37,266 nucleotides of DNA from Mycolicibacterium palauense (GCF_002592005.1 NZ_NVQF01000063.1:1-37266); one strand, 5' to 3'; positions 24,115 to 32,034 are shown, numbered from the stretch's first letter. Notes: generated by a model from the sequence alone, not told the origin. Numbers and translations are program-made.

Positions 24115-25442
24115 CCACCCACACCGCCGGCGGCGGCACCGACAGCACCCACGGCACCGAGGGCATCGACGCCATCGACACGGTGGACTTCTTCACCGAC
24201 AACACCATCCTGCGCGCCCCCTACGACTACCTGGCCGGCATGCGCTCGCGGTGCCCGGTGCGCCGGGAGCCCCATCACGACGTGGTGATGGTCACCGGAT
24301 ACGACGAGGCGGTGGCGATCTACAACGATTCCGAACGCTTCTCCTCCTGCCTGTCGGTCACCGGCCCGTTTCCGGGGTTCCCGGTTCCGCTGGAGTCCCA
24401 TGGCGACGAGAACATCTCGGAGCTGATCGAACAGCACCGCGACGAACTGCCGTTCAACGACCAGCTACCCACCTTCGACCCGCCCAAGCACACCGATCAC
24501 CGCGCGCTGCTGTCCCGGATGATCACCCCCAAGCGGCTCAAGGAGAACGAGGAGTTCATCTGGCGCATCGCCGACCGCCAGTACGACGTCGCTCTGGCCG
24601 CGGACAGGTGTGAGTACATCGAGGGGTTCGCCAATCCCTTCGCGATGCTGGTGATCGCCGACCTGCTCGGGGTCCCCGAATCCGACCACGACGAATTCCG
24701 CGCCGCGCTCCTGCAGGGCCACACCGGGACGATCGGCAGCAGCAAGGGCGACGTGCTGGCGCACTCACCGCTGGAATATCTGTACGGCAAGTTCACCGAC
24801 TACATCACCGACCGGCGCGACCACCCCCGCGACGATGTTCTGACGGGGGTTGCGTCGGCGACCTTCCCCGACGGCAGCACACCGGAGGTGATCGACGCCG
24901 TGCGGGTGGCCGCCAACCTGTTCGCCGCGGGTCAGGAGACCACCGTACGGCTGCTGTCCGCGGCGGTGATGATGATCGCCGAACACGCCGACCTGCAGGC
25001 CAGACTGCGCGCGAACCGCGATCTCATCCCCCGGTTCGTCGAGGAGTGCCTACGCTACGAGAGCCCGGTGCGTGGGGATTTCCGACTCGCCAAGGAACCC
25101 GTGGACATCGGTGGCGTGCACATCCCGGCCGGAACCACGGTGATGCTGGTCAACGCCGCGATCAACCGCGATCCCCGAAAGTTCCCGGCGCCCGACGATT
25201 TCGACGTCGAGCGCGCCAACGCCCGTAACCACGTCGCCTTCGGCCGCGGTGCGCACAGCTGTCCGGGTGCCCCACTGGCCCGCACCGAAGCCGCGGTCAG
25301 CCTGCAGCGTCTGCTCGACCGGACGAGCGAGATCTGGATCGACGAAGAGATGCACGGGCCGCCGGGCGAGCGCAGGTACCGTTACCTGCCGACCTTCATC
25401 CTGCGTGGGCTGACGAAACTGCACATCGGTTTCCGCTCATGA
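24111..25442 (+). CDS. Cytochrome P450 (different family from the tandem pair)
   Basis: 443 residues from a GTG at 24111 that overlaps the preceding stop (GTGA). The I-helix is AAGQETT, ExxR lies in EECLRYESP, and the heme loop is FGRGAHSCPG with Cys384. It is complete and follows the more common bacterial P450 pattern (CPG, AGxET). It is only distantly similar to the P450s at 17812 and 19318, which have GGGFDTT and HRCVG. It is in the Rieske operon with no adjacent ferredoxin and may use the one at 17544. Its stop overlaps a 14-codon micro-ORF (ATGA). Confidence 0.93.
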   Translation: MTTHTAGGGTDSTHGTEGIDAIDTVDFFTDNTILRAPYDYLAGMRSRCPVRREPHHDVVMVTGYDEAVAIYNDSERFSSCLSVTGPFPGFPVPLESHGDENISELIEQHRDELPFNDQLPTFDPPKHTDHRALLSRMITPKRLKENEEFIWRIADRQYDVALAADRCEYIEGFANPFAMLVIADLLGVPESDHDEFRAALLQGHTGTIGSSKGDVLAHSPLEYLYGKFTDYITDRRDHPRDDVLTGVASATFPDGSTPEVIDAVRVAANLFAAGQETTVRLLSAAVMMIAEHADLQARLRANRDLIPRFVEECLRYESPVRGDFRLAKEPVDIGGVHIPAGTTVMLVNAAINRDPRKFPAPDDFDVERANARNHVAFGRGAHSCPGAPLARTEAAVSLQRLLDRTSEIWIDEEMHGPPGERRYRYLPTFILRGLTKLHIGFRS

Positions 25443-25483
25443 GCACCTCGCACGATGACCGCGTGAACCGGAGCATCCGATGA
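25439..25483 (+). other. 14-codon micro-ORF linking P450 and CMD genes
   Basis: ATG at 25439 overlaps the P450 stop (ATGA) and the TGA at 25481-25483 overlaps the next ATG at 25480 (ATGA). The peptide would be MSTSHDDRVNRSIR. It exactly fills the 37-base gap, so ribosomes could be handed from gene to gene. Chance is not excluded; a normal GGAG site also precedes 25480. Confidence 0.4.
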
Positions 25484-26082
25484 ACGGCCCGACACCCGCC
25501 GCGACGGAGCGTTTTCTGCCGCTGCCCGCCGAGCAGTGGGGTGACGACGAGTACGCCGCCTTCGGCAAGCTGCTGGGCATTCCCGGGGACCAGGTCCCCC
25601 GCGCCGGATCGGGGCACGCCTACGACCCGGTGAAATTCGAGGTGATCGGCCTGCTGGTACGCCACCCGGAACTGGCTCGGGTCTTTCTGACCTACAACGG
25701 TTTCCTGCTGCAGCGAGGTGAGCTGCCGCCCAGGCTGCGCGAGCTGGCGATCCTGCGGGTCGCCCACCGTCACCGCAGCGCCTATGAGTGGGGCCAACAC
25801 GTCCGGATGGCCGCCGACACCGGGGTTTCCGAGGACGAGATCGCGCGCCTGGAACAGGGCAACACCGGTTTCACGGGCGCCGATCTGGTGGTCCTGGAGG
25901 CCACCGACGAACTCCTCGAAAACGGCCACGCCCGCTGGGCCACCTGGCAGCGCATGGTTGCCGAACTGGGTGAACGACCGGCGATGGAGTTGATCTTCGT
26001 CGTGGGCACCTACGTGATGTCGGCGATGGCCTTCGGGACGTGGGGCCTGCCGGCCGCCCCGGGCACCCGCCCGCTGGACTGA
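25480..26082 (+). CDS. Carboxymuconolactone decarboxylase (CMD/AhpD-like) family protein
   Basis: 200 residues from the ATG at 25480, GGAG seven bases upstream. The CMD domain covers about 60-150: LPPRLRELAILRVAHRHRSAYEWGQHVRMA contains the family pattern (key part: RELAILRVA ... YEWGQH). The Cys-x-x-Cys redox pair of AhpD-type members is absent, so a peroxidase role is unlikely. Such proteins lie at the end of many aromatic and steroid catabolic operons and their reaction is often unknown. It is the last gene of the Rieske operon and is convergent with the TetR gene at 26110. Confidence 0.82.
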   Translation: MNGPTPAATERFLPLPAEQWGDDEYAAFGKLLGIPGDQVPRAGSGHAYDPVKFEVIGLLVRHPELARVFLTYNGFLLQRGELPPRLRELAILRVAHRHRSAYEWGQHVRMAADTGVSEDEIARLEQGNTGFTGADLVVLEATDELLENGHARWATWQRMVAELGERPAMELIFVVGTYVMSAMAFGTWGLPAAPGTRPLD

Positions 26083-26109
26083 CCCGCGGTCCCCGCGGCG
26101 TCGCCCGGA

Positions 26110-26685
26110 CTAGGACGACGGCTCGCCGGCCGCGGTGGCGAAGGCCACCAGCGTGGTACGAGCTTGGGCGTCGGCATGGCCCGACTCGAGTTCGAGGATG
26201 GCGCACTCGACGCAGGCCCCGACCCACAACCGAGCCGCGGTCGCGGGCGCCCGCCAGCCGAGGGCGACGAAATCGGTGGTCAGCAGGGCCACCGTCGCGT
26301 CGTTGCGGCGGATGATCTCGGCTTGGATCGGCGGCAGCGCTCTGGCCTCCAGGATCAGTGCCCGTACGCCGCGGTGTTGCAGGCAGGCGTCGAGGTAGGT
26401 CGTCGCCATGGCGGTGAGCCGTTCCCGCCCCGACGGCAGCCCCGCCACGGCCTTCTGCACGTCGTCGAGGATGCGGTCGTGGAAACGGCGATGCAGCGCA
26501 ATCACGTAGGAGGTGCGGTCGCCGAAGTGGTGAAAGAACGTGCCCTTGGCGACGCCGGCGGCGGCGGTGACGGCGTTGACGCTCAGGCCGTCCAGACCGG
26601 TGGTCTCGGCCAGCTCGAAGCCCGTGTCGAGCAGTGCCTCGCGTGTCCGTTCCTTGGCGGCGGCGCGAGGAGAAACCGTTGGCAT
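26110..26685 (-). CDS. TetR family transcriptional regulator
   Basis: 191 residues from the ATG at 26685. An upstream in-frame ATG at 26727 would put the operator (26707-26718) inside the gene, so the shorter form is preferred. Helix-turn-helix at about residues 25-55 (LSVNAVTAAAGVAKGTFFHHFGDR). The C-terminal domain is helical. Its probable operator (GACCGACCGGTC) lies just before the start. A longer version lies between the DUF962 and hydrolase genes, which suggests autoregulation plus control of those two genes (inference). Confidence 0.9.
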   Translation of the reverse strand: MPTVSPRAAAKERTREALLDTGFELAETTGLDGLSVNAVTAAAGVAKGTFFHHFGDRTSYVIALHRRFHDRILDDVQKAVAGLPSGRERLTAMATTYLDACLQHRGVRALILEARALPPIQAEIIRRNDATVALLTTDFVALGWRAPATAARLWVGACVECAILELESGHADAQARTTLVAFATAAGEPSS

Positions 26686-26706
26686 CCGTAATCCGTTCTC
26701 GAAAAG

Positions 26707-26718
26707 GACCGACCGGTC
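26707..26718. promoter_or_regulatory. TetR operator, copy 1 (GACCGACCGGTC)
   Basis: GACCGACCGGTC contains the perfect palindrome GACCGGTC (26711-26718). It lies 22 bases upstream of the TetR start at 26685 and matches the core of the larger palindrome at 27111-27136. Confidence 0.65.
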
Positions 26719-26729
26719 AACCAACATTA

Positions 26730-27065
26730 CTACGACGGGTCGCGGGCGTGCCGGGAGCTGCGACGGGCCAGCATCTCACCGTAGAGCTCGCAGACGTGGA
26801 TGACGCCGGTGAGTTGGTAGGTGATCCAACCGCGATGCGTGGACGGGAGATTCTTCTCGAACACGATGTGGCCGAAGATCTGCACGGCCCAACCGCCGCA
26901 GAACATCGCGAGGCCGATGACGGGGCGGGCGGCGATGAGTGGTAGGCCCGCCGCGATCACCGGAATGCCCACCAGGTGGGTGGCTTGCACACCACGGCTG
27001 GTGTGCTGGGTGCGGTAGTAGGCCATCTTCTCGGCGAACGGCGCCTCGGGCGGGGGAATCTGCAC
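26730..27065 (-). CDS. DUF962 (Mpo1/YGL010w-like) small membrane protein
   Basis: 111 residues from a GTG at 27065, with AAAGGA nine bases upstream; a GTG at 27083 is an alternative. DUF962 pattern: MAYYRTQHTSRGVQATHLVGIPV near the N-terminus, two hydrophobic segments (about 33-65), and QIFGHIVFEKNLPS. The yeast family member Mpo1 is an Fe2+-dependent dioxygenase of 2-hydroxy fatty acids. Bacterial members are mostly uncharacterised. The conserved His residues (in QHTSRG, THLVG, GHIVFE) are consistent with metal binding. It is divergent from the alpha/beta hydrolase, with a perfect 10-bp dyad between them, so the two are probably co-regulated. Confidence 0.75.
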   Translation of the reverse strand: MQIPPPEAPFAEKMAYYRTQHTSRGVQATHLVGIPVIAAGLPLIAARPVIGLAMFCGGWAVQIFGHIVFEKNLPSTHRGWITYQLTGVIHVCELYGEMLARRSSRHARDPS

Positions 27066-27110
27066 GCTGTCACGTCCTTTCACTTGAGCCAGTGCCGGGA
27101 TGCGGTCCAC

Positions 27111-27136
27111 ATATTGACCGACCGGCCGGTCAATAT
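27111..27136. promoter_or_regulatory. TetR operator, copy 2 (10-bp perfect dyad)
   Basis: ATATTGACCG (27111-27120) and CGGTCAATAT (27127-27136) are exact inverted repeats around six bases. The centre contains GACCGACCGG, shared with copy 1. It lies 13 bases before the hydrolase ATG and 46 bases before the DUF962 start, so one bound regulator could block both. Confidence 0.8.
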
Positions 27137-27149
27137 GTAGCATCTGCGC

Positions 27150-27959
27150 ATGCCCACTGTCGAGACCCGCGCGGGGACCCTGACCTACGGGGACAACGGC
27201 GACGGACCGATCCTGATCCTGCTCCACGCCACGTTGCACAGCCATCACGACTTCGCTGCGGTGATCGAGCCGCTGCAGCGCGAGTACCGGGTGATCACCG
27301 TCGACTGGCCCGGCTGCGGGCGATCGGCTCCCGCCGCGGATCCGGCGGGTCTCAACGCCGCGCTGCTCGCCGATGCGCTGGAGGATCTCGTCGATCATCT
27401 CGACGTTCACTCGGTGCTGCTGATCGGCAACTCCGTCGGTGGTTTCGCCGCCGCGCGGTTGGCGATCACCCGTCCCCATCAGGTGTCCGGGCTGGTGCTC
27501 GTCAACAGCGGAGGCTTCATCCCGATGACCGCTGCGACGCGGCTGTTCTGCCGCGCCATGGGCACACCCGCGATCCTCAAGCGGGTGATCGGCCTCTTCG
27601 CCCGGCAGTATATGAAGCCCCGGACTGCGCTGGACCGCGAGATCCTCGCCGACGTCCGGGCGCGTGCCCGCACCGGCGCCGGCCTACGACAGGCGGCCTC
27701 GTTGTGGCGCAGCTTCGCCAGTCCGGATCACGATCTGCGCCCGCTTGCAGCCGAACTGACGGCCCCAACGCTCATTGTGTGGGGCGGGCGCGATATCGCC
27801 ATTCCGTTGTCGGCCGGCCGCGCCACCCATGCCGCCCTGCCGGGATCGCGGTTGGTGGTGTTGAACACCGGTCACGTCCCGTTCTCCTCGGCACCCGAGG
27901 AGTTCCTCGACGTGTGCCTGCCATTCCTGCGTGGGGCCGTCGCCAAATCCACGGCCTGA
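27150..27959 (+). CDS. Alpha/beta hydrolase
   Basis: 269 residues from the ATG at 27150. Alpha/beta-hydrolase fold with nucleophile elbow GNSVGG (Ser95), acid Asp215 (WGGRD) and His242 (NTGHVPF). LLHATLHSHHDF near residue 25 forms the oxyanion region. The size and pattern fit C-C bond hydrolases (MhpC/HsaD type), esterases or epoxide hydrolases. The ring-cleavage signature is not clear enough to choose. The ATG is only 13 bases after the operator and has no evident ribosome-binding site, so a leaderless or near-leaderless transcript is possible, as is common in mycobacteria. Confidence 0.88.
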   Translation: MPTVETRAGTLTYGDNGDGPILILLHATLHSHHDFAAVIEPLQREYRVITVDWPGCGRSAPAADPAGLNAALLADALEDLVDHLDVHSVLLIGNSVGGFAAARLAITRPHQVSGLVLVNSGGFIPMTAATRLFCRAMGTPAILKRVIGLFARQYMKPRTALDREILADVRARARTGAGLRQAASLWRSFASPDHDLRPLAAELTAPTLIVWGGRDIAIPLSAGRATHAALPGSRLVVLNTGHVPFSSAPEEFLDVCLPFLRGAVAKSTA

Positions 27960-28047
27960 CCGCAATCCCGGGAATCCGTTCTGCCGCAGTCAATGACCCG
28001 AGCACGGGACGGCACAAGTCGTGCCCCTGCCAAATTGGAGGATCAGC

Positions 28048-29028
28048 GTGACCGCATTCTGCTCTGCACTTCGCCGCACCCGCAATGGCATCGTTCTCGT
28101 TTTCGCCAACATACTCCTGGTCGTGGCCTGCGCCGTGGCAGCGTCCCCACCTGCCGCACAGGCATTTTCACGCCCAGGACTTCCGGTGGAGTACCTCGAC
28201 ATACCGTCGCCCTCGATGGGCCGGGACATCCGTGTGCAGTTCCAGTACGGCGGACCGCACGCCGTCTATCTTCTCGACGGGCAGCGCGCCCAGGACGACT
28301 TCAACGGTTGGGACATCAACACAACGGCCTTCGATTGGTATGCCGACTCCGGACTCTCGGTGATCATGCCCGTCGGGGGGCAGTCAAGCTTCTACACCGA
28401 CTGGTACCGCCCCGCCGAGGGCAACAACGGCACACACACCTACCGATGGGAGACCTTTCTCACCCGGGAACTGCCGGCCTGGCTGGAAACCAACAAGGGG
28501 GTGTCGCCCACCGGAGATGCCGTCGTCGGGCTGTCGATGGCCGGTTCGGCGTCGTTGAACCTGGCAATCTGGCACCCCGACCAGTTTGTCTACGCCGCGG
28601 CGCTGTCCGGGGCGCTCAACCCGTCGGAAGGGTGGTGGCCCACCCTGATCGGACTGGCGATGGGCGATGCCGGCGGATTCAGCCCCGACGATATGTGGGG
28701 GCCGTCGGGCGACCCGGCCTGGCAGCGTAACGACCCGACCGTCAACATCGACAAGCTGGTCGCCAACGGGACACGCGTCTGGATCTACGCCGGCAACGGA
28801 GTTCCCTCCGACTTCGACGCGGGCGCCAGTGCCGGCAATCTGGCGGCCGCGCGCTTCCTGGAAGGGTTCCTGGCTCGCACGAGCAAGACCTTCAAGGACG
28901 AGTACCTCGAGGCCGGCGGCACGAACGGCGTGTTCAACTTCCCGGCCGACGGCACCCACAGCTGGAACTACTGGGGGCAACAACTTCAGCAGATGAAACC
29001 CGACCTGCAGCGCTACCTCAACGCCTGA
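28048..29028 (+). CDS. Antigen 85-like mycolyltransferase / acyltransferase
   Basis: 326 residues from a GTG at 28048, GGAGG six bases upstream; an earlier in-frame GTG at 28021 lacks a ribosome-binding site. Residues 1-39 are a signal peptide ending AQA; the mature protein starts FSRPGLPVEYLDIPSPSMGRDI as in antigen 85 proteins (first part quoted). The catalytic triad is present: Ser163 in GLSMAGS, Glu272 in FLEGF and His304 in GTHSW, equivalent to Ser124/Glu228/His260 of Ag85C. It transfers mycolates between trehalose monomycolates or to arabinogalactan, and some members make triacylglycerol. Its presence strongly indicates a mycolic-acid bacterium. It is monocistronic, next to catabolic genes; a link to them is not shown. 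Confidence 0.93.
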   Translation: MTAFCSALRRTRNGIVLVFANILLVVACAVAASPPAAQAFSRPGLPVEYLDIPSPSMGRDIRVQFQYGGPHAVYLLDGQRAQDDFNGWDINTTAFDWYADSGLSVIMPVGGQSSFYTDWYRPAEGNNGTHTYRWETFLTRELPAWLETNKGVSPTGDAVVGLSMAGSASLNLAIWHPDQFVYAAALSGALNPSEGWWPTLIGLAMGDAGGFSPDDMWGPSGDPAWQRNDPTVNIDKLVANGTRVWIYAGNGVPSDFDAGASAGNLAAARFLEGFLARTSKTFKDEYLEAGGTNGVFNFPADGTHSWNYWGQQLQQMKPDLQRYLNA

Positions 29029-29113
29029 GTGAATGCCTGAGTTCGCCTCCGGCACGGCCCGGATCGGCGCCGCGGTCCTCGGGACCGGCCATGGTGACCG
29101 GACGCCGCGGTGC

Positions 29114-29569
29114 CTAGGTCTTCGACGGCTCGGCGCCCGCGGGAGCAGCCGGCCGGTTGGTGAACCACAGGTTCTCCTCGCGGAGTTCCCGGCTGCGCCA
29201 GCCCCCCGCGGTCCGCACCAGCGTGTGGTGGTAGTAGCCGCCGCAATGGCTCAGCTCACTCATGCCGGGCAGCAGCATCGGGTTGTAGAACATCGCCCGC
29301 ACCCGCGCGTCGCCGGCGGTCAGCTCCAGCACCTCGATATTGGTGATGTAGTGCATGCTCATCGAGATGGTGGCGAAACCCGCCGCCAGCCAGTCGGTCA
29401 CCTCATCACGGGATCCCGCGATCGCCCCCGCCGAGGAGTAGTCGATGTGGGCGTCTTCGGTGAACACCGACCGGTAGAGCTCCCAGTCCTTGCCGTCCAC
29501 GGCGCGGGCATACCGGTACAGCAGCGCGGCGATCTCCCGCTCGTCGGCGTTGCGGTCCGGATGGCTCAT
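29114..29569 (-). CDS. SnoaL-like (NTF2-fold) protein
   Basis: 151 residues. The start overlaps the aldehyde dehydrogenase stop (ATGA). SnoaL_4-type pattern: EIAALLYRYARAVDGKDWELYRSVFTEDAHIDY near the N-terminus (key part: YARAVDGKDW, FTEDAHIDY), SMHYITNIEV in the middle and a WRSRELREENLWF end. Members serve as dehydratases, isomerases or accessory proteins of oxygenases. This is the third NTF2-type protein of the window and belongs to the TetR-controlled unit with the aldehyde dehydrogenase. It is convergent with the antigen 85-like gene; the 85-base gap holds a small hairpin (29073-29078/29082-29087). Confidence 0.78.
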   Translation of the reverse strand: MSHPDRNADEREIAALLYRYARAVDGKDWELYRSVFTEDAHIDYSSAGAIAGSRDEVTDWLAAGFATISMSMHYITNIEVLELTAGDARVRAMFYNPMLLPGMSELSHCGGYYHHTLVRTAGGWRSRELREENLWFTNRPAAPAGAEPSKT

Positions 29570-31050
29570 TCCGGCATACCGATCGTCTTGATATGCAGGT
29601 ACTCCTGGTAGCCCTGGGTGCCGTTGCGGTAGCCCAGCCCACTCTGCTTGGTGCCGCCGAACGGACTGTCGATACCGAAGTGGCTCTTGCCGTTGATGGT
29701 GACGTTGCCGGTGCGCATCCGGGTGGCCACGGCGAACGCCCGGTCGACATCGGCGCTGGAGACCTCGCCCGAAAGCCCGTAGATGGTGTTGTTGGCGATC
29801 GCGATCGCCTCGTCGTCCCCGTCGTAGGGCGTCACCGTCAGCACCGGGCCGAAGATCTCCTCCTGCGCGATCGTCGAGTCGGGGTCGACGTCGGCCAGCA
29901 GCGTGGGCTGCACGTAGTAGCCGACCGGAAGACTCTCCGGGACACCGCCACCGGTGACCAGGCGGGCACCCGAGGCCAGACCGGACTCGATCAGGCCGAG
30001 CACCTTCTGCCGCTGTGTGGCGCTGATCTGGGGACCCTGCATGTTGCCGGGCGTCCAGGGATCTCCCATCGGGAAGTTCTCCATGCTGGCCTTCAGCACC
30101 GCCAGCCCCTCGTCATAGCGGCTGCGCGGCAACAGAATACGCGAGGGAAGGATGCAGCTCTGGCCCGACATGACGCATGCCATCATCGCGGCCAGCGGCA
30201 GTGAACTGTTGAAGTCGGCGTCGTCGAGCACGATGTGTGCGGACTTGCCACCGAGTTCCAGCAGGGTCTTCTTGACCGTGGACGCCCCGGCGGCCAGGAT
30301 CGCCCGCCCGGTGGCCGTCGACCCGGTGAAGGTGATCATGTCGACACCGGGATCGGCCGACAGCGCCGCGCCCACCTCGTTGGCGTTGGAGGTCACCACG
30401 TTGAACACCCCGGCGGGGATGTCGGTCTCCTCGGCGACGATGCGGCCCAGTTCGCTGCCCGACCACGGGGTGAGCTGCGCGGGCTTGAGCACCACCGTGT
30501 TCCCGGCCATCAACGCCGGGACGGTCTCCGCGATGTTGAGATAGAACGGCACGTTCCACGGGGTGATCGCCCCGACCACGCCCACCGGCTCATGGTGCAG
30601 CTTGCGCCGCGCCGGGCCCAGCGCCGTGTTGTGCAGACCGGTGTCGACCAGGTAGTCGAAGTCCCGCCCGTACTCGGCCCAGTGCTTCACCTCCGAGATC
30701 GGATCCTCGATCTGGGACCCCGTCACGGTCACCGGACACCCGACCTCGGTGACCAGCACCCGCCGCAGGTGTTCCTTGTGGCGATCGAGGGCGTCGTGCA
30801 GCTGCATCAGGCAGTGGAAGCGGAACTGCACGTCGCGCGACCATTCGCCGGCGTCGAATGCGCGGCGCGCAGCGGAGACCGCGCGCGCCATGTCCTCGAC
30901 CGTGCCGTCGGCGCACTGACCGGCGACCTCCTCGCTGGCCGGATGCTCGACGTCGAACACCGCCCCACCGGCGGCGCCCACCAACTCCCCGTCGATGAGC
31001 ATGCGCTGCTCACCGGCCAGCACACCCGAATCGCTCTCTACAGCGGTCAT
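29566..31050 (-). CDS. NAD(P)-dependent aldehyde dehydrogenase
   Basis: 494 residues from the ATG at 31050 with GAAGGAG upstream. Complete catalytic set: Asn166 (TPWNVPF), Lys189 (VVLKPAQ), Glu265 (LELGGKS) and Cys299 (GQSCILPS). It resembles the aldehyde dehydrogenase at 14737 in general pattern but is clearly a separate lineage. Here an operator-like dyad stands 64-91 bases upstream, and the regulator gene itself lies beyond it on the same strand. The gene is followed by a SnoaL-like protein in an overlapping arrangement. It would oxidise an aldehyde intermediate of the pathway. Confidence 0.93.
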   Translation of the reverse strand: MTAVESDSGVLAGEQRMLIDGELVGAAGGAVFDVEHPASEEVAGQCADGTVEDMARAVSAARRAFDAGEWSRDVQFRFHCLMQLHDALDRHKEHLRRVLVTEVGCPVTVTGSQIEDPISEVKHWAEYGRDFDYLVDTGLHNTALGPARRKLHHEPVGVVGAITPWNVPFYLNIAETVPALMAGNTVVLKPAQLTPWSGSELGRIVAEETDIPAGVFNVVTSNANEVGAALSADPGVDMITFTGSTATGRAILAAGASTVKKTLLELGGKSAHIVLDDADFNSSLPLAAMMACVMSGQSCILPSRILLPRSRYDEGLAVLKASMENFPMGDPWTPGNMQGPQISATQRQKVLGLIESGLASGARLVTGGGVPESLPVGYYVQPTLLADVDPDSTIAQEEIFGPVLTVTPYDGDDEAIAIANNTIYGLSGEVSSADVDRAFAVATRMRTGNVTINGKSHFGIDSPFGGTKQSGLGYRNGTQGYQEYLHIKTIGMPE

Positions 31051-31113
31051 TCCGGCTCCTTCGCCTCGGTCGGCCTCTGCTCCCCGCGGTGTGGCACCCG
31101 AGGGCTGTCCTGC

Positions 31114-31141
31114 CCGTCACTCTACTTACATAGAGTGACGG
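31114..31141. promoter_or_regulatory. TetR operator in ALDH promoter (11-bp dyad)
   Basis: 31114-31124 and 31131-31141 are perfect 11-bp inverted repeats (core CACTCTA / TAGAGTG) with spacer CTTACA. It shares the form TCACTCTACTnnCnTAGAGT with the dyad at 32014-32031. Confidence 0.8.
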
Positions 31142-31173
31142 AGGGAACAGCTTCGGGCCACCGAGTGTGGGAT

Positions 31174-31941
31174 TCAGGCCCGGCGCCGCCGCCCCCGGCG
31201 CGACCCGGCGTTTCGCGGGGGCGCGGCCGGCCCGCGAAGGCCGGCATCGACCCGCGCGTCGACGCCGGCCACGATGCCCGAGATCAGCAGGTCGAGTTCC
31301 TCCGCGGTCCGGACGCGGCGGTCTCCGCTGGCGAAGGCGAACATGATCCCACTGATGAACATCATCACCACGTACACCGTCTCGTCGTGCGCGGTTTCCT
31401 CGGCGGCTCCCCTGGCAGCTCCCCTGGCAGCTTCCCTGGCAGCTTCCTCGGCAACCCCGTCGCCGGCGCCCCGATCGGCGGGTGCACCGGGGGAACGCAG
31501 GCGTAGCACCACGTCCCGGATCAGCGAGAAGAACTGGTCGGTGTAGTGCCGCAGAATCCCGTCGAGCACGGGGTCACGGGCGGCCTGCAGCGCCAGTTCG
31601 TAACGGGCCTTGGTACGGACCAGCCCCTCGCCGGCCGCCGATCGGATGACCAGGGTCGCCAGCCCCGACGGGCGGGAGTCCCCGGGGCGCCCGGGCGCGG
31701 CCGGCGTGGTGGTCGTCGCCGCGGTGAGGTCCTGGAGATCCAGATCGGCGATCCGCCGGGCGACCGCCTCCAGCAGCGACGAGCGGGTGCGGAAGTAGAA
31801 CGAGGTGGTGCCGTCGGGTACACCGACCTTCCGGTCCACCTTCAGATGGCTCAGCCCCTTGGCGCCGTCGTCGGCCAGCAACCGGATCGCCGCGTCGCAG
31901 AGCTGACGGCGGCGCTCCTCCGGATTGGGCTTACGGCGCAT
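31174..31941 (-). CDS. TetR family transcriptional regulator with Ala/Arg repeat insert
   Basis: 255 residues from the ATG at 31941, long for TetR. The helix-turn-helix spans about 12-58 and ends GVPDGTTSFYFRTRSSLLEAVA, the TetR pattern. The excess length comes from a low-complexity insert (about 147-175, EEAAREAARGAARGAAEE) encoded by four 12-bp repeats at 31402-31449, and from an Arg-rich C-terminus. It is divergent from the SDR at 32093 and upstream of the aldehyde dehydrogenase. Matching dyads lie in both promoters, so it probably controls both units (inference). Confidence 0.9.
   Translation of the reverse strand: MRRKPNPEERRRQLCDAAIRLLADDGAKGLSHLKVDRKVGVPDGTTSFYFRTRSSLLEAVARRIADLDLQDLTAATTTTPAAPGRPGDSRPSGLATLVIRSAAGEGLVRTKARYELALQAARDPVLDGILRHYTDQFFSLIRDVVLRLRSPGAPADRGAGDGVAEEAAREAARGAARGAAEETAHDETVYVVMMFISGIMFAFASGDRRVRTAEELDLLISGIVAGVDARVDAGLRGPAAPPRNAGSRRGRRRRA
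31402..31449. repeat. Four in-frame 12-bp repeats inside TetR gene
   Basis: Units at 31402, 31414, 31426 and 31438 follow GGCAGCTCCCCT with a few changes. They code for Ala/Arg/Gly-rich tetrapeptides on the minus strand and account for much of the extra length of the regulator. Confidence 0.85.
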
Positions 31942-32013
31942 CTTGGGAGCGCAGTTTAGCGACCCGGCCGCACCGCCGATCTACGGCGATTCCCGGAACC
32001 CCCGGCGTGTCTC

Positions 32014-32031
32014 ACTCTACTATCGTAGAGT
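32014..32031. promoter_or_regulatory. TetR operator in SDR/TetR divergent promoter
   Basis: ACTCTAC (32014-32020) and GTAGAGT (32025-32031) are exact inverted repeats with spacer TATC. It matches the aldehyde dehydrogenase operator at 31114-31141. It lies 73 bases from the TetR start and 62 from the SDR start. Confidence 0.8.
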
Positions 32032-32034
32032 TCT

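Noticed and set aside
26084..26099. CCGCGG-TCC-CCGCGG repeat between CMD and TetR genes as a terminator
   Set aside because: Only 6 bp, no T-run, and such GC palindromes are frequent at this base composition.
26686..26727. Upstream ATG at 26727 for the second TetR regulator
   Set aside because: It would place the operator-like palindrome in coding sequence and add residues outside the TetR fold; the ATG at 26685 is preferred.
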